Assembly (NCBI GenBank): GCA_037389465.1
Contig: JAZARR010000250.1
Coordinates: 4,697,001 to 4,761,000, forward strand
Direction of reading: 5' to 3'
DNA length: 64,000 bases
From: Baylisascaris procyonis
Taxonomy: Eukaryota; Nematoda; Chromadorea; Rhabditida; Ascarididae
Part shown: positions 51,501 through 60,694 of the stretch, piece after piece
Numbering within the stretch: position 1 is the first letter of the stretch
Layout: the number at the start of each line of letters is the position of its first letter
Notes under the pieces: generated by a model
Databases searched by the model: none
What the model saw: only the letters and a program-made list of their open reading frames with translations
What the model was told of the DNA's origin: nothing
Position numbers and translations under genes: made by a program

Positions 51501-54500
51501 AATAATGAAGGAGTTTTTTTCATTTTCGTAAAAATATGCGAACTGTTGAAAGTTTGTGCTAGAAATTTCCAGATGGTTGGTGTTACTCGTGATATATGTG
51601 AAACTATCATCGAACAATATGAGCCAGCACCTGAAGCAAAGGAAAAAAGCTTCATGACTGTTGATGGTACAATCATTATTAACGTTATTTTGCTATGGAT
51701 TTTTACGTTTTTTCCATATCTCGATATTATCCTCATCTGATACAAATTTGCATAAATATTTGATGCCCAGAGGGGCTGCGTTCTAAACGGTCGAATGTTT
51801 TCTGGCGCAAAATAATCGTTGTATTGCCTTGTTTTGCCTTTTCATTAACGTTATCTTAGCATAAATACCTGATCAGTTTTTATTTTACCTAATCAATTTT
51901 TATTTTTATTGCGTTCAAGTATTTCAATGAATAGGATGGCTTGAGTAGTCGAGAATGAGATTAAGTTCGGATACGAATTCGCTTCCTTCTTCACGATTGA
52001 CCCATCGAGCAGTGATGAAGAATGAAAATCGCTCTAGAATACTAATCTTAAAGCAGCAAAAATAAAGAAGACGCAATAACTTAGAATGAAATTTTCGATT
52101 GCGCCAACGAATATTTCAAGTACTTAGCTGTTTTTTGGCTACTAGCCAGTTTTCGAGATTAGAATTTTTAACGATTAAAAATTCTGGAAATCTTTTCAAA
52201 ATCACATTGATTATCATAAAAATTTCCAATTTTAATTGGACCATTTTGCATGAAATTTCTATACAATTCTGTGGCCAAGTTTATTGCTTTTTGATGAGTA
52301 AACAATATGAGTCAATGAATTTTGCGGGTAATAGTCTCATAGAAATTGCAGGTTTCACAAACTACCTTTTATGTGACGAGTGCTGTCTATTCGATATGAC
52401 ACATAGGTGTGTATGCCATGAAATGAATCATCCATTTGCACACTATTTCATTGCCGCCTCATATAACACTTATTTGGTGGAGGATCAGCTGAAGGGACCA
52501 TCGAGCAGCGATGGATATCTAAGCGCATTGAAGAGGAACTGCAGGTTTATTGAAAGTAAATTCTTCCTTTCTTCTATTTTCTACAAAATTCGTCTTGAAT
52601 TGTTTTTTATCAAAAGTGGCTCAAGATTAACAGCCTTTGATGAGGATTATGCAGGTATCAGGTTTGGTTAGTGACATATGCTGTGAATTTTTCAGAATTT
52701 TTTTGAAAACGGTAATGTGAAATACGATGAGATCTATCGCTTTTTAGTTGAATTATTTGTATTATAGCTAAGCGAGGCCAACATTCTAGATATTTCAGGT
52801 AGCAAAATCCAGCATTTACATTCTCAAATACTTCTTCTAACCGCATTTAGCTCCGATTGAAAGAAATATTTTGGTAATGAGATGAGGCAGTTTACTCATT
52901 GAATGTTTGAGTAGCGTTACATAATATGATACAATAATAGACGACTCCATTCAAATTATAAATGGATATGTAACATAATTTTTCGATAAAAGTTATGCGT
53001 GGTTTGCTTTTTCGGAAAGCAGTTCAAATTTTTTTTCCAGCAGTATAGTTTTATGAAATCAGATGGACTCAAAAGATGCTCATATGAAGCTACAACGATA
53101 GCGGCAATTCAATCGATAGAATCAAAACTTTCCGAAGAGTATTGCTAAAATGAACTCACCGTTGGTCAAATGATCGTAATCATTATCGTGACCATGATAA
53201 CCATAAACAGCAGTAGTTTATCAATAGATTTTAATGTCAAGTTTGCAAAGGTGCATTTTCTTTTGCACAACTTTTTGTTATTTTAATAATGCCCTTGAGG
53301 GGAAAATCCAGTGGTTGAAATTTGAGGTGATTTTTTTTTGCAAAGTACGCAATTTCAGTTGATGTCTGGGAACCGCATGAAGCGGATGGTGAAAGTGAAC
53401 CGATGATATTTCACGGTGGTACATCAACATCGAAATTAGCCGTATCGACTGCTTTAAATACGATTAACGAAGTTGCTTTCGAAAGAACCAGGTTATAAAT
53501 TTACGTATATACCCTTATGGTACTATTGCAAATAAGGAAATTGAATGGAGAAATTTTTTTAAATGGATGATTGAGATGCAGAAATTTGCTTCAGTTGTTC
53601 TAATTTCACTTGTTGATTATGCATTAAGAATTTAGCTTATAAGAAAAAAGTAATCCAATGGAGGCAATGGCAGTCAATGCTCAACAAAAGTTTTGAGGCA
53701 AAGAATATATACTCTCTACCGGTAATAGGAAGATGGAGAGAAGGTAATGTTCAATCAAAGAGCGTAACAGGTGATATTGATTTCTTAGAAACATACCTTC
53801 TCTTGAAGAGGGCTCTGATGCTGGTCTTGAATTGGTGACAGGCCCATTGCATATGTGCGTCAAGTTGAAACCCTTTAATTTATTGTTTCACTTTCACTGC
53901 GATATCCAATTACAATGACTTATGGCCATTTCCTTTTGAACGGTGCATCCCCCTCTAGGCGATAACTTATGAATTGATGCCTCGAGAATTTTGTCTATTT
54001 TTCGCCACATGTGGCCATTTCACGAGCTACACATAAGTGAAAAAATGAAAAACACTTGCGATTATTGATTCTTCACTTCTGCACTATGAAAGGAACCTAT
54101 GAGATTGTCAGATCCTTCTCAAGATTGACTTTAGGAAGATATTTTGTTACGGTATAAAATATTTTGGTACTTGTCGAACGCCTAACAGAAAGGGCAGTTT
54201 CTTTGGATTGCATCTAGCAATTACCAAGCTCTTTAATGGAAGTGCTTGTTTTATGCTATTATGGCCTTTTGTTTTATCCTTCTATTTTCTATCTTCTTTC
54301 ACGTGTCATTTCGTGGACGACATGGCAGAGTCAATTAAAAACCTATTTCAGGTATCCGCTATTCATACGACTCGAATTGCATCTAAGCGTTAAATGGCAA
54401 TTGGTGCTTGTTGATATGCTCAATTCCACGCTCGCTGGCAGACTATATCGGCCGAATGAGGATCCCGTTGATTGGGTCGACGGAGAACGTTTACCAACAC

Positions 54501-55424
54501 CAAAAGACTTTCAGATGAAAATTATTCTTGTGGTGAGCCTTTCATGAAATCGTTCTCGTTATTCAACGTTTAATGGAGCGGGCATAAAGGCAGGAATGGG
54601 CCAATTAATTCATGCACGGAGAACGTGTAAGTCGCTAAGCATTACAGATCTAGATAGGTGAAGTTTACTACAGTGTTTATCATAATACACTCATCAGCGT
54701 CCTTGTGCACTTCTTCGTACGTCATGAGCTGTTGTATTTAATTCTTTGTTCAGTTGCTATGACAGGCAATGCTTCATTAACAACTTCTCATCGAGCGTTT
54801 CCTAATTGCGTCATGTGCCCTCATTACGCTATGATTTCGTTCTTTGTTGACCTTTAAAGTTTCTTGTGTTTCTAAGGGTAAAAGGTTGAAAGCGATGGAT
54901 GAGGAGAGTGGTGAAGTAAGCGAAGAGGACGAAAGCGTCGAAGTGCCCGAGAACAAGGTGACGTCCGCGCCAAAGAAAAGGGATCGGAGAATCATTTTAT
55001 GCAAACAACTCTCCGATCTGATGTGCCCATGGGCAACGTCTGCCGCTCTTAAAAAATTGGCATTGGCTTCTTGTGGTGAATGTAAGCTTCTTTGCTTTTA
55101 TTACATGTGGACCTCTGAGATTTCCTAGGATTTACCTAAATGTAAGTGAATTATTTACCTGTTCGATGGTTATGCTTTTGCTTTACGTCTTACAGCTTGT
55201 AAGCCAATGTTACTGCAGGTGAACTCCGTGAAAAGTCATTGGCACAGAGGAACCTTCAGTGGAGTCCACAACCAAAATCCCTTATTATTTTAAACAAGCA
55301 GGTGGTCGATGCCGTTGCCCGAAAGTTGCCATCCTAATATCTGCTCATGTGCCCTTAATTCTAACCTCTCTTCCCATTGTTGTGCTTTTAGCGTCTTGTT
55401 GTTATGAAGTCAACCACATATTAC

Positions 55425-55475
<51 letters not shown>

Positions 55476-58400
55476 AAATATGCCTCCCATCATTCATACA
55501 GTTCTCATTACTTATCAACAAACTGGCGGTTGACTTTGTAAGCCAAGCGAAAACAACTTTTTGTGGCACTTACAGTTGCTAATCCCCTTATATATACTGA
55601 ATTTCAAGCCACCATTTATGAACATCATCGGGAGAATGCTACTGTCATTATATTTATGTTTTCTATATAGCTGAGCCTTTGCTTTTTTTTTGTTCAAAAC
55701 GTGTAAGTTGTGCAGTATAATGCCGTAATCGCGGATGTAGGGGAGAGGAGGTAAGAGAGGGACTTACTAACCACTGAATTGCCGTGTATATTTTTTGAGC
55801 TTCATATATAAGGCCGAAAATTTTTATCGGCGCTTTACTTAAATTGCAGTCTCTTCACGTCGCCATATGCTATCGTTATCAGAGAGCGATTGTCTGCGTA
55901 TGCTTCATACTTATGCAAGTGAATTCACTCAAGTCACCAAAGATTTCGTCACAAGAGTTACACCCAACTCTATAAGGTTAACATTTTTGGCTGCTATAGT
56001 TCAACTTCTCGAAGGATACTCCTGAAACGTTAGAACAGTTAAACACATTATGAGATTAAATATAGTCGGTGGTGTGGCGACTCGGAGATTACAGAGATAT
56101 TTTGCTTCCGAGATTCGCAGTCCAAAAATTTTTCATGAAGCTGGTGTCTATAAACGTTTTCAAGGACTCTGAACCGAATTTCATCAAGAATGCTTGCTGA
56201 TTTGTGATTTAAAGGATGTATAATTTCTTTGCCTTAGGATGTCTCGATGAGTTTGACATCACCTGAGACCTAACCCCCAGTCAGAGATGGCTTTTTGATT
56301 TTTTCAGCAGTATAAATCTTTTGTGTTCCACTCCCTTAAGATCTGATGAAATTGTGCATAAATCGGGATATGAGTTCCAGCTGCGTTCGATGCTGTCGGC
56401 ATTTTAAGTTCTGAATTTTTATGAATTATTTGGATGAAATTTTCTCTGTTCAATTCTGCGGCATGTCGTCATAAATGTTCTCTTATAGGGTTGACTCGTC
56501 AAATTTAAATCCACAAGAATTCTGGAATTTCGGAGTTCAGTTAGTCGCGCTCAATTATCAAACTCCTGGCCTTATGATGGACTTGCAAGTGAGTTCCAAT
56601 TTGGTCTTTATTGTTTCTTTTGTGTTATTTGACTCCTCGTTCCTTTCATCGTAGCTCCATACTGCTAGCTAGCAATGTTGACTAATTATTTATGGTCTTT
56701 TAAAGAACAGTTTCCTCGGGAATATTTTTACTGAGGTTTAATTACTTTATTTCTTAGAGCATTCGGCTTTGCAAATATTCACTCAGCCAGTTGATTCATT
56801 GTTTCATAGATAGGTTTATACAGCAAGAAATCCAGTGAGCAAAATTTATTAGCTCAAAGAGAGTAAAGCATTGTGATGCAATGTAATTTAACAATAGGTA
56901 GGTGGTCAGTCAACTCATCTCGGCTGTTTCATCATCAATGGCAAGTTGGAGCACTTCTTTGGATGTATGTGCAATGTGGAATCTGATTTTACAAATATTG
57001 ATTATACTGTATTCAAAGAAAGAATATCCAAAGAAGGAGACAAGTGGCTCGCATTATATGTAACATGCGATTTGGAATTACTTGATACATGAAAATGTGG
57101 TATAAAGGTGTGTGAGCTTTTTCGGCTCCTCTGCCTCCCTCTTTCCTATTTCGAGGTCTCTGATCCTTCCTTGCTGAGAGGTCGGAGAGCAGCAAAAGCA
57201 ACTGTAGCGAACACAACTTACATCTTGCAATTCAAGGGCGGTAATGGAAAAATAGGTTTTTTGGAACCTCTAACTGCAATCAGAGGAGCCTAGTTCGGCT
57301 TGCAAGTCATTGCATGTTAGGAACCTCCAAGGTTAAAATATAAGCAATGACTGCTGACATCGAAGGTGCTCTGCATTTTTTCTTTTATATAAAAAGGTTT
57401 TGCGTTTGTTGTAATAACCTGATGAATGCCGCACTTACTCTTAATTGAATGCGAAGACGATGTTATCCTAATTTTGTATGAATGTGGATAATGACAAGGT
57501 AACTAGATATCAGCTTCGCTTCTAGATGTCAGTGTTGTTTGATTAAAATTTGCAAGTGGTATTCATTTTTAGGAAGGCAAGTTTTCGGAGAATGGAGGCT
57601 GTGGCTATGTTCTGAAACCATCGATGATGAGAGATGACCTCTTCACACCTGGTGATAAACTGCCTTTTGCACCACAGGTATTCTCAGTTAAATTTTTATC
57701 AAGTTTTTTCAACACATGATTATCTTTAAGCATTTTGCGCTTCACGTTCTGGTGCCACTTTTGAGCATTTATGATGCTCACTTTTTGTTGCATAACAATC
57801 TTGCGGTTATTTCATTCCATGATGCCTGTGGTGGTGAGAGCCTTTGTGTTCATTAAACTCGAGCACAACTTCCTGCCTATGAAAACGTTTCTAGGAAGTA
57901 GGACGATACAAATAGTTGCTTAAATGCAATCATTCATATTTACCCGATGTTGTCGGATATCTCTGCGTTCATATGGAGCAGAGATTTCTTTGTCACAGCG
58001 CCACTGTTGCTGTTGTTGCGATTTGCTGCATCAGCGCTTGCTTCTTGTCCCCTTCATTGCCTTCCAACATCTCCTCACTTCATCTTTCCGGTTTTCATGT
58101 GCTTCCAGATTTCAATTTCAAAAAGTGACTTTCAGATTTTGCATTTACGGGTACTTTCTGGTCAGCAGCTTCCTCGACCGCGCGGTTCAACGGCCAAAGG
58201 CGACTCAGCTGACCCATTCGTCGTTATCGAAATATTTGGTATTCCAGCTGACTGTGCCGAAGAACGCACCAAAACCGTCCGAAACGATAGTGCGTTATAC
58301 TTCCATTTTATCAGTCCAGTTTAAATGATCTCTGCGAATTAGCAGAATACATTATTTTCTCACCTCTTTTGACATCTGATGGACAGTTGTCGTTGTTCGA

Positions 58401-60505
58401 TCTGTGCGTTTCAATTTGACGCTTTGAAACGGCATGACCAAAATTCTTAAATTCATTTGAAAGAACCTTCAAAACCAGGCGAGCATATTTTCAGTGTACA
58501 GTTCGCAATGATGAAAATGAAAAATTAGAGCATTGAAGGACCGAAATGAAATGCTAAAGACGAACATTTTCGACTGACTGATGAGCGACAGGAGGATGCG
58601 ATATTCTTGGAAATTCACCTCTCTGAGATTTGCGCACATTGCTATTTTCATCTGCCGAGAGTAAGAAATTATGAACAAAGTTTTATGTCTGGAGCGCCAG
58701 GTAGCACTTCTCATGATGGTTGATTTAAAGTCGCAAGTCTCCGGCCTCATCGATGCAAACTTTTATCCGAACACTCCCAAAATGATTGCGAATTTTTCTG
58801 ACGCGATTAAATGTTATAACTTCTTCAAAAGTGATAATTAAGTTCGGAAGTCGATAATGTGGGGACCACTTATGATACAAGTCCTACATAGCTTGTTTTT
58901 TTAATAGTAGTTTCGATGGTTCCTTAACCGAAACTACTGGATGCTTCACTGGATTAACAAATACACATTTGCAAGTGCAACGTTGTCATAGCATGGCTGC
59001 AAATGCAAAATTACACAAAACACATCCATTGAATAATGTATTGCAGTTTTTCACTCAATTAAATTTGCTGTTGGCTGTTCATTACATTCTGAGTTTGAAG
59101 GGCATTATGATATATGAAGTTAGCGATTGTCGGCGCCCGTTAAATGGTTTGCGAGAGATGCTTGAAGGAAGCAAAATTATGTGCTTTTTGTATTTCACCT
59201 CACTTTCACTCTCCTCAATCCCTCCCCTCTCCCCCTACCTTCTTTCCGCATAGCAAGGGAATTGTTTTCGATGGCAGTTGTTGTTATAAGCTTTTTATCT
59301 TAATTGACATTTTTCTCTCGTATCACTTTCTTCAATTCCCCATCATCGAAAATTTTTTGTTTGTTTGAATAGTCTCTGTTCAGCCTTTATTTCTTTCAAT
59401 TTCTGCAGGAGTTTCCTGTGGCATATAACATCAAAAGATCCCATATAGTCATGTACATTAAATCAATCCGGATTTTCTGATTTAATGCTATTATCTGCTC
59501 GCTTGCATATGAGATCAGCTGCGGTAGTATAGACCGACTTAGCAGAAACTCATATTCTTCAGGATTAATAAGAGATGGGGACATAAAAGAGAATAGTAAT
59601 GAATCCTTGATTCATGCCAGAAGTTGCTGAATATGGTGTAAAAAATGGGCTAGCCGCAAAATATGCAAATAGCGTCACACAATGCTATTGTTACCGCACT
59701 GATCGTTCTAAATATTCACTTAATGAGCAAGTTGGTTCGAGCATCCCTGCAGTAAATGAATCCGAACTTGTAAGGTCCTATTGCTTGGCACAACTAAGGG
59801 TGGAAGAGGGCATCGACATGAGTACTCTTTAGCATCTCATCCACTTGCTCAGAGATGGGCTTCCTTGTTCCCACTATTCATATTTGTTCATTTCAGTTCT
59901 AAAGAAGATATGTAACATATGGCTATCATTATGCATATTTTGATGTTCTGTCAGTTGTGTACTTCTCTCATCGAGTATTTTCGCTTTTCAGGTGTGAATC
60001 CAGCCTTCGATGAGTCATTCCAATTTCAAATCAGTGTGCCTGAACTAGCGTTAGTGCGGTTCCTTGTGCTCGATGATGACTTCATCGATGATGACTTTAT
60101 CGGTCAATATACGGTTCCTTTCGAATGCCTTCAGAGTGGTTCGTTTCAAGTTTTTTAAACGTATTCCGCCGACGGCGATGCGTCTCATCTAGTAAACGCA
60201 TTTTTTCTTCAAAGTTTCAGAAATTTTAGATTCGTTCCTCATAGTTTTCAATCTTTTTTGCTGAAAACCTTTGAATTTTCAGTAACCGCTCACTAGAGGA
60301 GAGAGGGAAGTGCAAGAGAAATATGTTCGTATATTGCCCTACTACATTTTTGTGTTTAGTGATATTTTCTTAATGAGAGTATAAGTAAAATAATATTAAT
60401 TTTTAAGGTTATCGGCATATTCCTCTGCTCAATAATGAAGGCGATCCTCTCGACAACTGCACATTATTCGTTCATATCGCAATAACAAATCGTCGTGGTG
60501 GTGGA
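35919..60505 (+). CDS. pll-1: PLC-related inactive protein (PRIP/PLCL family), multi-exon, N- and C-termini uncertain
   Basis: About 20 exons (listed separately) join in phase into about 850 codons. Domain order: RVxF motif (KNVSF), PH, degenerate EF hands, PI-PLC X box (around [20 protein letters not shown]), acidic X/Y linker, Y box ([28 protein letters not shown]), C2 ([31 protein letters not shown]). The closest family I know is vertebrate PRIP-1/2 (about 1,100 residues), cytosolic Ins(1,4,5)P3- and phosphatase-binding scaffolds without PLC activity; IPADC, EERTKTV and HIAITNR are PRIP-like rather than PLC-delta-like. Relative to PLC-delta1, His311 is Tyr, the first Lys of the VKGK motif is Val and Tyr551 is Thr, while His356, Glu341, Asp343, Glu390 and Arg549 equivalents remain, so inactivity is inferred. 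Introns are mostly 0.27-1.7 kb, the first 8.3 kb. The start codon and promoter were not found; the 3' end is discussed at 60626. Confidence 0.93.
36183..36202. repeat. short (AT)n run
   Basis: About 20 bp of AT repeat following a poly-A stretch, just after the 5'-most exon. Confidence 0.9.
37460..37627 (-). CDS. candidate minus-strand exon inside the large pll-1 intron
   Basis: Minus-strand acceptor ACCGTCCAG and a consensus donor GCA|GTGAGT bracket 56 codons in phase 0: [40 protein letters not shown] and [13 protein letters not shown]. Mixed polar and hydrophobic composition and strong donor argue for coding; the acceptor has little pyrimidine. Partner exons and family were not found. Confidence 0.35.
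38997..39047. repeat. (TA)n microsatellite in pll-1 intron
   Basis: TA run of about 51 bp flanked by degenerate TATG/CATA repeats. Confidence 0.97.
39532..39630. repeat. compound (TA)n microsatellite in pll-1 intron
   Basis: About 99 bp of TA repeats with a few phase-shifting interruptions (AATAT, TTATA, TACATA), about 0.5 kb from the previous array. Confidence 0.97.
41151..41181. repeat. perfect 14-bp hairpin in pll-1 intron
   Basis: AAGCATCAAGGCTT and its exact reverse complement are separated by GAA. The 45 bases before it are a run of AAGC/GCTT palindromic words. Confidence 0.95.
44422..44531 (+). CDS. pll-1: pll-1 exon: basic N-terminal region with RVxF-type motif
   Basis: Acceptor TTATTTTAG and donor G|GTTAGC. 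The peptide reads [20 protein letters not shown] followed by [17 protein letters not shown]. It lines up with the vertebrate PRIP stretch just before the PH domain, which contains a KTVSF-type protein phosphatase 1 docking motif. The exon ends after one base of a Val codon. The next intron (1.25 kb) shows nothing but ordinary AT-rich sequence. Confidence 0.85.
45781..45930 (+). CDS. pll-1: pll-1 exon: start of PH domain
   Basis: Acceptor ATTATTGCAG, donor A|GTCAGT. The junction gives [16 protein letters not shown], as in PRIP (a NDC motif opens the PH domain). It continues [20 protein letters not shown] and [14 protein letters not shown]. The basic residues of the first two strands (KLR, TRQFRR) sit where PLC-delta and PRIP PH domains bind inositol phosphates. 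The following 1.06 kb intron holds the 42-nt tandem repeat at 46700-46860. Confidence 0.92.
46700..46860. repeat. imperfect 42-nt tandem repeat in pll-1 intron
   Basis: Copies at 46730-46771, 46772-46813 and 46814-46852, with partial copies on both sides. Each has a CGCATGCGAATTA-like head and ends in AACATTT. Confidence 0.85.
46986..47071 (+). CDS. pll-1: pll-1 exon: middle of PH domain
   Basis: Acceptor AAATTTCAG, donor CAG|GTGAAG. The peptide [20 protein letters not shown] with TENCVTDVQ matches the PRIP/PLC-delta PH strand usually read as IxxIxEIRxGxxTExFR. It begins with two bases completing an Ile codon and ends in phase 0. Confidence 0.92.
47730..47853 (+). CDS. pll-1: pll-1 exon: end of PH domain
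   Basis: Acceptor TAATTTGAG, donor AAAG|GTATAT. It encodes [20 protein letters not shown] and [18 protein letters not shown], the last strands and C-terminal helix of the PH domain (the ANIWVTGL helix is diagnostic). It ends after one base of the next codon, so a small exon must follow before the EF-hand exon at 49709, which needs two bases before it. Confidence 0.92.
47941..47977 (+). CDS. pll-1: tentative pll-1 micro-exon between PH and EF hands
   Basis: The phases of the flanking exons require an inserted length of 3n+1. A 37-nt segment after the acceptor GCCTCTCCAG, ending before GTCTAG, fits and reads [12 protein letters not shown]. This gives a linker about as long as that of vertebrate PRIP. 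The donor is weak, and a longer form ending at about 48004 would also keep the frame. The 1.7 kb intron beyond it shows no other convincing exon. Confidence 0.4.
49709..49838 (+). CDS. pll-1: pll-1 exon: first EF-hand region
   Basis: Acceptor AATTTGCAG, donor AAA|GTGAGT. It encodes [20 protein letters not shown] then [20 protein letters not shown], matching WLKTVFEAADVDGNG of PRIP. The calcium loop is degenerate, as in the family. It ends in phase 0 and joins directly to 50559; the resulting spacer equals the vertebrate length. Confidence 0.92.
50559..50633 (+). CDS. pll-1: pll-1 exon: EF-hand region 2
   Basis: Acceptor GATTTCAG, donor AAG|GTTTGA, 25 codons in phase 0 at both ends. It reads [20 protein letters not shown] then VEIYK, corresponding to the RVTEEEF helix of PRIP. 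It is too short to be found as an open frame and was located from the alignment gap between its neighbours. Confidence 0.88.
51154..51258 (+). CDS. pll-1: pll-1 exon: EF-hand region 3
   Basis: Acceptor TTTTCTAG, donor GGC|GTATGT. It encodes [20 protein letters not shown] and [15 protein letters not shown]. The TRPE(I/V)YFL and FLE(T/A)EQG strings are typical of PLC and PRIP EF-hand lobes. Phase 0 at both ends. Confidence 0.93.
51573..51666 (+). CDS. pll-1: pll-1 exon: last EF hand
   Basis: Acceptor AATTTCCAG, donor GATG|GTACAA. It reads [20 protein letters not shown] then [12 protein letters not shown], matching the VTxxxCxxIIxxYE helix and the glycine-ended turn before FTxYL. It ends after one base of the Gly codon completed at 52352. 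Confidence 0.92.
52352..52555 (+). CDS. pll-1: pll-1 exon: start of PLC X box, with Tyr in place of catalytic His
   Basis: Acceptor AAATTGCAG, donor GAAA|GTAAAT. It encodes [15 protein letters not shown], then [20 protein letters not shown] and [20 protein letters not shown], ending RFIE. In active PLCs this stretch reads SSHNTYL; the codon at 52462-52464 is TAT (Tyr) where the first catalytic His (His311 of PLC-delta1) belongs. The Asn after it and the Glu of the next motif are kept. Confidence 0.95.
53359..53491 (+). CDS. pll-1: pll-1 exon: middle of X box
   Basis: Acceptor GCAATTTCAG, donor ACCAG|GTTATA. It reads [20 protein letters not shown] then [26 protein letters not shown] keeps the acidic pair equal to Glu341/Asp343, and the His of MIFHGG (53412-53414) is in the His356 position, a residue reported as replaced in vertebrate PRIP. 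It ends after two bases of an Arg codon. Confidence 0.93.
54352..54532 (+). CDS. pll-1: pll-1 exon: end of X box
   Basis: Acceptor CTATTTCAG, donor GTG|GTGAGC. It reads [38 protein letters not shown] and [14 protein letters not shown]. The Glu of RLEL aligns with Glu390 of PLC-delta1. The usual NHC after it and the QQxxMA helix are eroded ([12 protein letters not shown]). The exon end places Val where active enzymes have the first Lys of the (V/L)KGK motif. Confidence 0.93.
54877..55081 (+). CDS. pll-1: pll-1 exon: acidic X/Y linker and start of Y box
   Basis: Acceptor TTTCTAAG, donor GAAT|GTAAGC. It starts [20 protein letters not shown], an acidic linker like that of PRIP, then basic KKRDRR and [10 protein letters not shown], the start of the Y box. 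The segment after it ([19 protein letters not shown]) is divergent but of family-like length when joined to 55850. Confidence 0.92.
55432..55472. repeat. (TA)n microsatellite in pll-1 intron
   Basis: TA run of about 41 bp between the acidic-linker exon and the Y-box exon. Confidence 0.97.
55850..55976 (+). CDS. pll-1: pll-1 exon: Y box, part 1
   Basis: Acceptor AAATTGCAG, donor ATAAG|GTTAAC. It encodes [20 protein letters not shown] then [26 protein letters not shown] corresponds to the SFSE motif; TRVTPNS corresponds to SRIYPSG, keeping the substrate-binding Arg but with Thr in place of Tyr551. It needs one base from the previous exon, supplied by 55081. Confidence 0.92.
56489..56588 (+). 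CDS. pll-1: pll-1 exon: Y box, part 2
   Basis: Acceptor TCTTATAG, donor CAA|GTGAGT. It encodes [20 protein letters not shown] then [14 protein letters not shown], nearly identical in pattern to the DSSNxNPxxxWNxGxQxVAxNxQT signature of all PI-PLC Y boxes. Phase 0 at the end. Confidence 0.95.
57573..57677 (+). CDS. pll-1: pll-1 exon: end of Y box
   Basis: Acceptor TCATTTTTAG, donor CAG|GTATTC, 35 codons. It reads [20 protein letters not shown] then [25 protein letters not shown] is the invariant end of the Y box. Phase 0 at both ends. Confidence 0.95.
58136..58289 (+). CDS. pll-1: pll-1 exon: first half of C2 domain
   Basis: Acceptor GACTTTCAG, donor GATA|GTGCGT. It reads [17 protein letters not shown], then [20 protein letters not shown] and [11 protein letters not shown]. 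The IPADCxExRTKTV string is specific to PRIP among PLC-type C2 domains. A second in-frame acceptor lies 27 nt upstream (see findings). The 1.7 kb intron after it carries long minus-strand open frames. Confidence 0.94.
59992..60138 (+). CDS. pll-1: pll-1 exon: second half of C2 domain
   Basis: Acceptor CGCTTTTCAG, donor AGTG|GTTCGT. It reads [20 protein letters not shown], then [20 protein letters not shown] and VPFECLQSG. The aspartates of the [12 protein letters not shown] loop are those of a C2 calcium/lipid-binding loop. The loop coding sequence is a near-perfect 15-nt tandem duplication. Confidence 0.95.
60408..60505 (+). CDS. pll-1: pll-1 exon: end of C2 domain
   Basis: Acceptor AATTTTTAAG, donor GGTGGA|GTTAGT. 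It reads [20 protein letters not shown] then [13 protein letters not shown], the closing C2 strands; vertebrate PRIP also has a Gly-rich ITNRxGGG at this point. It ends in phase 0. In vertebrates about 200 more residues follow. Confidence 0.93.
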
Positions 60506-60625
60506 GTTAGTTTCTTTGCAGTTTCCTTCATCGTCCTTTACTTTATGCGTTTTTCGATTATTCCGTCATGTTCGACCTGTACCAGACTTGGATTCAACAT
60601 GCCGAATGAAACGACCTAAATTTAG

Positions 60626-60694
60626 CCGAATTGCTATCCGGCAAGAACATCGACTTTTGTAGACAAATTGAAAACTGAAGTTTTATACAAGTGA
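60626..60694 (+). CDS. pll-1: candidate terminal exon of pll-1
   Basis: After a 120-nt intron ending in the nematode-like acceptor AAATTTAG, the phase-0 frame reads PNCYPARTSTFVDKLKTEVL, then YK and stop (TGA 60692-60694). Phase fits the previous exon and the peptide looks ordinary. A GTGATC donor just before the stop would allow it to be internal instead. If terminal, the protein ends soon after C2, unlike vertebrate PRIP. Confidence 0.4.
   Translation, partial: PNCYPARTSTFVDKLKTEVLYK

Noticed and set aside
52352..55976. Active phosphoinositide phospholipase C
   Set aside because: Catalytic His replaced by Tyr, the key Lys and Tyr missing, and PRIP-specific C2 and N-terminal motifs.
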